64,000 nt of DNA from the NCBI GenBank assembly GCA_017983515.1, contig JAGOBF010000003.1, positions 1 to 64,000 of the forward strand. Reading direction: 5' to 3'. Positions 60,014-64,000 of the stretch are shown piece by piece (positions within the stretch are counted from its first letter, which is position 1; each line of letters starts with the position of its first letter). A model generated the notes under the pieces. That model saw only the letters and a list, made by a program, of their open reading frames with translations, was not told the origin of the DNA and made no database searches. The DNA is from Promineifilum sp. GTDB taxonomy: Bacteria; Chloroflexota; Anaerolineae; Promineifilales; Promineifilaceae. Position numbers and translations under genes: made by a program.

Positions 60014-62042
60014 GATGGGGAATAGCAGAGGATCGGCAGAGCAAGGGAGGCAGGGTGATCCCGCATCTCCCTTGCTCCCCCGATCTCTTTCTGCCCTGCG
60101 CCCAGCCTGGCCCATCGTCGTGGCCTTGCTCGCCATGTGGCTATATCGCCGCGCGCCGGGCCTGGCCTACTTCAACGACGACCCCACCGGCCACTTCGCC
60201 TGGATGGAAGGGCAATCGCTGCTCCAGTTCTTCGAGGGGGCGGCCGACTATGGCTATTACCGGCCGGTGGTCTTCGTCGTTCTGCGCCTGTCCGAATTGC
60301 TCTTCGGCAATGCCGCCTTCCCGCATAACCCGGTGGCCGACCACGCGCTGCTCCTGCTCTTGCATGGCGCCAACACGGCGCTGGTGTGGGCACTGGCCCG
60401 GCGCTTGGGCGGCCGCGACGCCTACGGCTGGACGGCGGCGCTGGTCTTCGCCTTCGTCCCCTTCAGCTATGAGGCCGTGGCCTACGTCGCCTCGCTGACG
60501 CACCCGCTGGTGGTTTTCTGGGCGCTCGCGTCCCTGTTGTTATACGCCCGCAGCGTGGAGACCCCCGGCAACAGACGACTGGCGACCCGCTCTTCCTTCG
60601 TCGCTCGTACCTTATCATTCGTCGTTTTGCTTCTGGGCCTGCTGACCCATGAGAACGGTCTGTTCATCTTGCCGGCGCTAGTGGGGCTGGACTGGGTGAC
60701 GCGGCCGGGGGCGGGGTGGCGGGCGCGGATGGGTCGTCTGTGGCCGTTTGCCATACCAATAATTCTCTTCGCCGTCCTGTGGCTGTTCATTCCCAAGAGC
60801 AGCGAGCAGGGCCTGAACGGGCTGGCCGACATCGGCGGCAACGTCATCCCCTTTCTCCAGACCCTCGTTTATCCTTTGCTGCCCGTTTTGAGGCTCGACG
60901 TGAGCGACACGCCGTTATTGATCTTGTCGGCGGCCGCGGTCGTGTTCGTTCTGGGACTGATGGCCTGGCAGACGGGGGTGCCAAGATTGTGGGCTTTTGC
61001 GCTGGGCTGGTTCGGGCTGTCGTCGCTGCCGGCGCTGTTGTTTCTGACCCCGGCCTACGTCTACGGCAGCCCGCGCCTCAGCTATTTGCCGTCCATTGGC
61101 GCGGCCTTGCTGTGGGGGATTCCTGTTTTGTGGGTGAGAAACCGAGTTTTTCGGACGAAACTCGGTTTGTACGGCGTCTTTACCCTGTTTTACACTCTGG
61201 CCATTCTCCTCCCGCCGCTGCCTTTCCTGCGCTGCCAACTCGATTTCTATGAGGCGACCAGTCACTTCGCGCGAGAGATGGCCGCCGCCGGCGCGGCCGC
61301 CCCCGCCGGGCGCGAGGTCGTCTTCGTCAATGCCCCTTTCTTCTTCAGTTCCATGCCTACCCGACCTGACGGCTGCCCGTCGCCCTACTCGTGGACGCCT
61401 GTCGGCGGTGTGCTCATTCCACCCTACGCCCAGGCGCGTGACTTCGTGCGCTTCAACGGCGGGCCGGATCGCGCCGTGCAGGGCGTCACCTACGCCGGTT
61501 ATGGGCCGGGGTGGCGCACGTTTGGGCCAGAGATCGACGGGACGGCGCTGCGCGACCACGCCACACAGGATGCGACCTACGTTTTCAAGCTGGCGTCAGG
61601 ATCGTTTGCCAGCTTGTTGGCCGCCTGGCAGCCGGGAGCCGGGATGGTGGACAACCCGATGGTGACGTTCGGCGACGCGCTGGCGCTGGCTGATGTGGCG
61701 ATGCAATCCGGATCTGATACCCTTTTCGTCCGCCTGGCGTGGCGGGTCATGGCCCCCGCGGATGCGCCGCTGGCGGTCTTTGTCCACGTCTACGACGCAA
61801 ACGGCCTCCTAGCGGCGCAGAGCGATGGCCCGTTGGGGGAAGGGCTTGCGCCGCAAGCGCTGTGGCAGATGGGTGACGGTCTGGCCGACGAGCGGCTGAT
61901 CGACGTGGCGGCGCTCCCGCCCGGCACCTATACGGTCGGGGTCGGGGTGTACCATGCGGCCGACGGGCTGCGCCTGCGGGCGACCGCCGACGGTCATGAT
62001 TTGGCCGACGATATCCTGCCCATCGGACGCATAGAGAAATAG
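60006..62042 (+). CDS. polytopic membrane protein (glycosyltransferase GT-C-like)
   Basis: A 678-residue protein if ATG 60006 is used. About ten transmembrane segments (for example WPIVVALLAMWLY, VVFVVLRLSELLF, PFAIPIILFAVLWLF) are followed by a soluble part of about 250 residues. YFNDDPTGHFAWMEG is an acidic loop like the first-loop D residues of GT-C enzymes. The first 35 residues are encoded by a family-B palindrome, and an internal stretch (RNRVFRTKLGL) by a family-A palindrome, so both were probably tolerated insertions. The end (GTYTVGVGVYHAADG) resembles the C-terminus of the DUF2723 protein at 46054-49197. It overlaps the preceding gene by eight bases. Confidence 0.78.
   Translation: MTEMGNSRGSAEQGRQGDPASPLLPRSLSALRPAWPIVVALLAMWLYRRAPGLAYFNDDPTGHFAWMEGQSLLQFFEGAADYGYYRPVVFVVLRLSELLFGNAAFPHNPVADHALLLLLHGANTALVWALARRLGGRDAYGWTAALVFAFVPFSYEAVAYVASLTHPLVVFWALASLLLYARSVETPGNRRLATRSSFVARTLSFVVLLLGLLTHENGLFILPALVGLDWVTRPGAGWRARMGRLWPFAIPIILFAVLWLFIPKSSEQGLNGLADIGGNVIPFLQTLVYPLLPVLRLDVSDTPLLILSAAAVVFVLGLMAWQTGVPRLWAFALGWFGLSSLPALLFLTPAYVYGSPRLSYLPSIGAALLWGIPVLWVRNRVFRTKLGLYGVFTLFYTLAILLPPLPFLRCQLDFYEATSHFAREMAAAGAAAPAGREVVFVNAPFFFSSMPTRPDGCPSPYSWTPVGGVLIPPYAQARDFVRFNGGPDRAVQGVTYAGYGPGWRTFGPEIDGTALRDHATQDATYVFKLASGSFASLLAAWQPGAGMVDNPMVTFGDALALADVAMQSGSDTLFVRLAWRVMAPADAPLAVFVHVYDANGLLAAQSDGPLGEGLAPQALWQMGDGLADERLIDVAALPPGTYTVGVGVYHAADGLRLRATADGHDLADDILPIGRIEK
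60031..60085. repeat. G-rich palindromic repeat, family B copy 2
   Basis: Left arm GATCGGCAGAGCAAGGGAGG (60031-60050) and right arm 60065-60085, the near complement (ATCTCCCTTGCTCC then CCCGATC). It covers the start of the membrane protein gene, in frame. Confidence 0.75.
61137..61168. repeat. palindromic repeat, family A copy 3, inside a coding frame
   Basis: AAACCGAGTTT (61139-61149) and AAACTCGGTTT (61158-61168) form a perfect 11-bp stem with an eight-base loop; the preceding AG completes the family word. It lies within the membrane protein gene and is translated in frame. Confidence 0.75.
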
Positions 62043-62132
62043 TCCTGGTCACCCCTCACCAACCGCTCACCTCGTGCTCACCGTAAATTTAGGAAACGGA
62101 AATAGACTAATAAGTGAAGTCGCCAAGAATGT

Positions 62133-62169
62133 GTACAGCCCCGGTTCCCCCTCCTGGCCGGGGCTGTAC
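62133..62169 (+). terminator. intrinsic terminator after the membrane protein gene
   Basis: Perfect 12-bp stem (GTACAGCCCCGG with CCGGGGCTGTAC) around a 13-base loop. A run of six T follows about 17 bases later, so the T-run is displaced. Confidence 0.6.
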
Positions 62170-62307
62170 GCGTTTATGGGGCTTTTTTCATGGGAGCGGA
62201 ACGGCTGCGGTTGAAAATGGACGAACCGGGTTTAACGACGCAGGCAATGTGCTTCCCTCTGCTTTCGAACATCCATCAAATCTGTAAGGGCCGTCGCCAA
62301 TTGCTGT

Positions 62308-64000
62308 TTAGCCGTAGGCCAGGCTCTCGCGGACGCTGATGCGGCCGGCGGCGTGGGCGGGGATGATTGACGCCAGAAAGGCGATGCAGACGACCGCCAC
62401 CAACCACACACCCACGGCGGTATAGTTATAGGCGAAATCGAGGCTCACTTTGAAGATCGTCTCCCCCAACACGGCGGCCATAGGCCGGGCCAGCAGGTAA
62501 GAAAGTGGCACGGCCAACAACCAGCTCATCAACCCCTGCAACACGCCCTCCAGGATGAACATGGTCATGATCACCGGCGACGTGCCGCCGATTGAGCGCA
62601 GCACGCCCACTTCGCGCGTCCGCTCCACGACGCTGATCGACAGCGATCCCATCAGGCCTATGCCACCGACGATACCCATGACGATGGCCAGACTGAACAG
62701 AATTTGGTTGACGATGGCGAAGGAGTTGTAGGCGTACTGGCGGTCTTGCTCCCTGGTGCGGCTGAAGAAAGGGCTGATCTCCATATTGTAGGACTTCAGA
62801 TAGTCATCCAGTTCCATGAGCAGTGCGGCCTGGTCGCCGTCCGGCCGGTCGGAGCGAATGACGACCTGATTGGCCCGGTTGGCCCGGCGCGTCACGTCGA
62901 CCACGGCCGCCGCCGGGGCATAGATGGGATCGGTCGAGAAGACATCAGGCGAGATGGCCTGGTATGTGCCGACGACCTCGAAATCGGCCGCGCCCAATTC
63001 GCCCAGATCGATGGTGATCATCTCACCGATGGACAGGTTGTTGAACTCGGCGGTATCGCGGCTGATGACGGCCACGCGCCCCGCTTCGTCCGGGCTTAGC
63101 CAACGGCCGTCGACGATGCGCGGCGCATACATCGTGCTGCCCTGCGGGATGCCGAACAACTCCGCGCCCAGCCCGCCAGTGTCCTTGACCTGCTCGCCCT
63201 CGCGCAATACGGTGCTCGTCACCGAGTACCAGGCTTCGGCCTCAGTCACACCTGGGTAACTTTCCAGCAAGGCCTCGATGCGGTCGGAACGATGTTGTTG
63301 AAAGAAGAAGAGACGCATGTCATATTGCCGCCGGTTCAGTTCCAGGTCCAGTGTATGGGTTACCGAGGCTGAGAGGGTCAACACCATCAGGAACATGGCC
63401 CCTGCCAGGACCAGCACAAGTTGCGTCAGCAACAGCCGCCCCTTGCGGCGGAACATATTGCCCAGGGCGATGGTGTAGGGCGACGGCAGCAACCGTTCGG
63501 CCGTGCTTTCCACGAGCTGGTCGAAGCGCGAAAAGCCGAAGTCCCCGCCCAGGCCGTAGGTCGCCAACGCCTCGCGCACGGAGATGGCCGCGCCACGCAT
63601 GACCGGCCACAGGGCGGCCAGCAGGGGTGCCAGAATCGCGGCCAGCACTTGCCAGACGACGGCTGGCGGCGAGATGCGGAACACCTCGTAATCAATATTG
63701 AAAATGAGCAAGAGTTGCTGGGTCGTGAAGTAGGCGGCCAGCATGCCCGCGGGCAAGGCTACCAGCAATGCCAGCAGGCCGAAGATGAGCACCCCCACCA
63801 GATAGACCCGGGCGACGTCGCGCGTTGTGCCGCCCAGCGCTTTGATGACGCCGATCTGATCCGTCTGCTGGGTGATGATGGCCATTGTCGTGTTGATGAC
63901 GATGATGACGCTGGTCAGCAGCGACACCACGGCCAGAATTTGCAGCACGACGGTGATGCCCAGCACCGTGTCATAGCCCCAATGCTTTTCCGGCTCCTGG
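62308..64000 (-). CDS. FtsX-like ABC transporter permease, partial (N-terminus outside window)
   Basis: The frame is open to the window edge, reading EKHWGYDTVLGITVV before the ATG/GTG-like codon, so the true start is to the right. At least 563 residues are visible. Two FtsX-type permease halves: VVSLLTSVIIVINTTMAIIT with QTDQIGVIKALG, and later MGIVGGIGLMGSLSISVVERTREVGVLRSIGG. Between them lies a periplasmic beta-rich region (LFGIPQGSTMY and so on). The C-terminal SVRESLAYG is typical. MacB-type exporters or lipoprotein transporters use this fold with a separate ATPase. The gene is probably linked to one off the edge. Confidence 0.88.
   Translation of the reverse strand, partial: QEPEKHWGYDTVLGITVVLQILAVVSLLTSVIIVINTTMAIITQQTDQIGVIKALGGTTRDVARVYLVGVLIFGLLALLVALPAGMLAAYFTTQQLLLIFNIDYEVFRISPPAVVWQVLAAILAPLLAALWPVMRGAAISVREALATYGLGGDFGFSRFDQLVESTAERLLPSPYTIALGNMFRRKGRLLLTQLVLVLAGAMFLMVLTLSASVTHTLDLELNRRQYDMRLFFFQQHRSDRIEALLESYPGVTEAEAWYSVTSTVLREGEQVKDTGGLGAELFGIPQGSTMYAPRIVDGRWLSPDEAGRVAVISRDTAEFNNLSIGEMITIDLGELGAADFEVVGTYQAISPDVFSTDPIYAPAAAVVDVTRRANRANQVVIRSDRPDGDQAALLMELDDYLKSYNMEISPFFSRTREQDRQYAYNSFAIVNQILFSLAIVMGIVGGIGLMGSLSISVVERTREVGVLRSIGGTSPVIMTMFILEGVLQGLMSWLLAVPLSYLLARPMAAVLGETIFKVSLDFAYNYTAVGVWLVAVVCIAFLASIIPAHAAGRISVRESLAYG

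Overview
The window is high-GC, gene-dense bacterial chromosome with short intergenic gaps, few operons longer than three or four genes, and many small palindromic repeats. No rRNA, tRNA, CRISPR array, phage or insertion sequence was recognised. The gene style fits a Chloroflexota (Anaerolineae-like) genome: large secreted beta-rich proteins, one ending in FVPLVRR, a minCDE-rodA cluster, and DUF2723-type membrane glycosyltransferase-like proteins. This assignment is inference from memory of such genomes, not from a marker gene.

Layout. 1-11 kb, mostly minus strand: a partial MBL-fold hydrolase, phosphoenolpyruvate carboxylase, a DsrE-like protein, a 1578-residue secreted protein with an HExxH centre and a VWA domain, and a B12-binding radical SAM protein. 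11-13.3 kb: an alkylmercury-lyase (MerB)-like gene with an in-frame TGA at a catalytic Cys position, a DUF1801 gene, a CMD/AhpD-like gene and a duplicated DUF1801 tail. 13.5-17.4 kb: two paralogous secreted FG-GAP repeat proteins. 17.5-30 kb: metabolic and regulatory genes (GH13 amylase, flavodoxin, patatin, BNR protein with a MoaD-like partner, GNAT, cupin, MarR-like, DinB, O-methyltransferase, PLP decarboxylase). 30-35 kb: a Crp regulator divergent from a metal chaperone and P1B ATPase, a YkgJ protein, an AT-rich possible nuclease gene, a deaminase and its broken copy. 35-42.6 kb: glnS, gltX, a kinase, a Memo/AmrS divergent pair and a TrkA-type channel-like protein. 42.7-46 kb: minC, minD, minE, rodA. 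46-62 kb: two membrane proteins sharing a C-terminal module, a CoA-transferase/acyl-CoA dehydrogenase/multifunctional enzyme group, amidase, MazG-like, GyrI-like, Nudix and alpha/beta hydrolase genes. The right edge holds a partial FtsX-like ABC permease.

The standout is the MerB-like gene at 11205-11885. Its frame is broken only by a TGA where MerB has its second catalytic cysteine. The first Cys and the Asp are kept. Immediately downstream is a hairpin with a GGUC apical loop, 19 nt after the TGA, matching the layout of bacterial SECIS elements. It is therefore a candidate selenocysteine-containing alkylmercury lyase. Selenium machinery genes are not in this window, so the claim depends on the rest of the genome.

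Other items for a second look: a P1B ATPase with a CPG motif and a separate TTG-started metal-binding partner; a four-base-overlapping BNR/MoaD-like pair; palindromes read in frame inside genes; several decayed gene fragments; and promoters with the -10 box placed so that transcripts would be leaderless.
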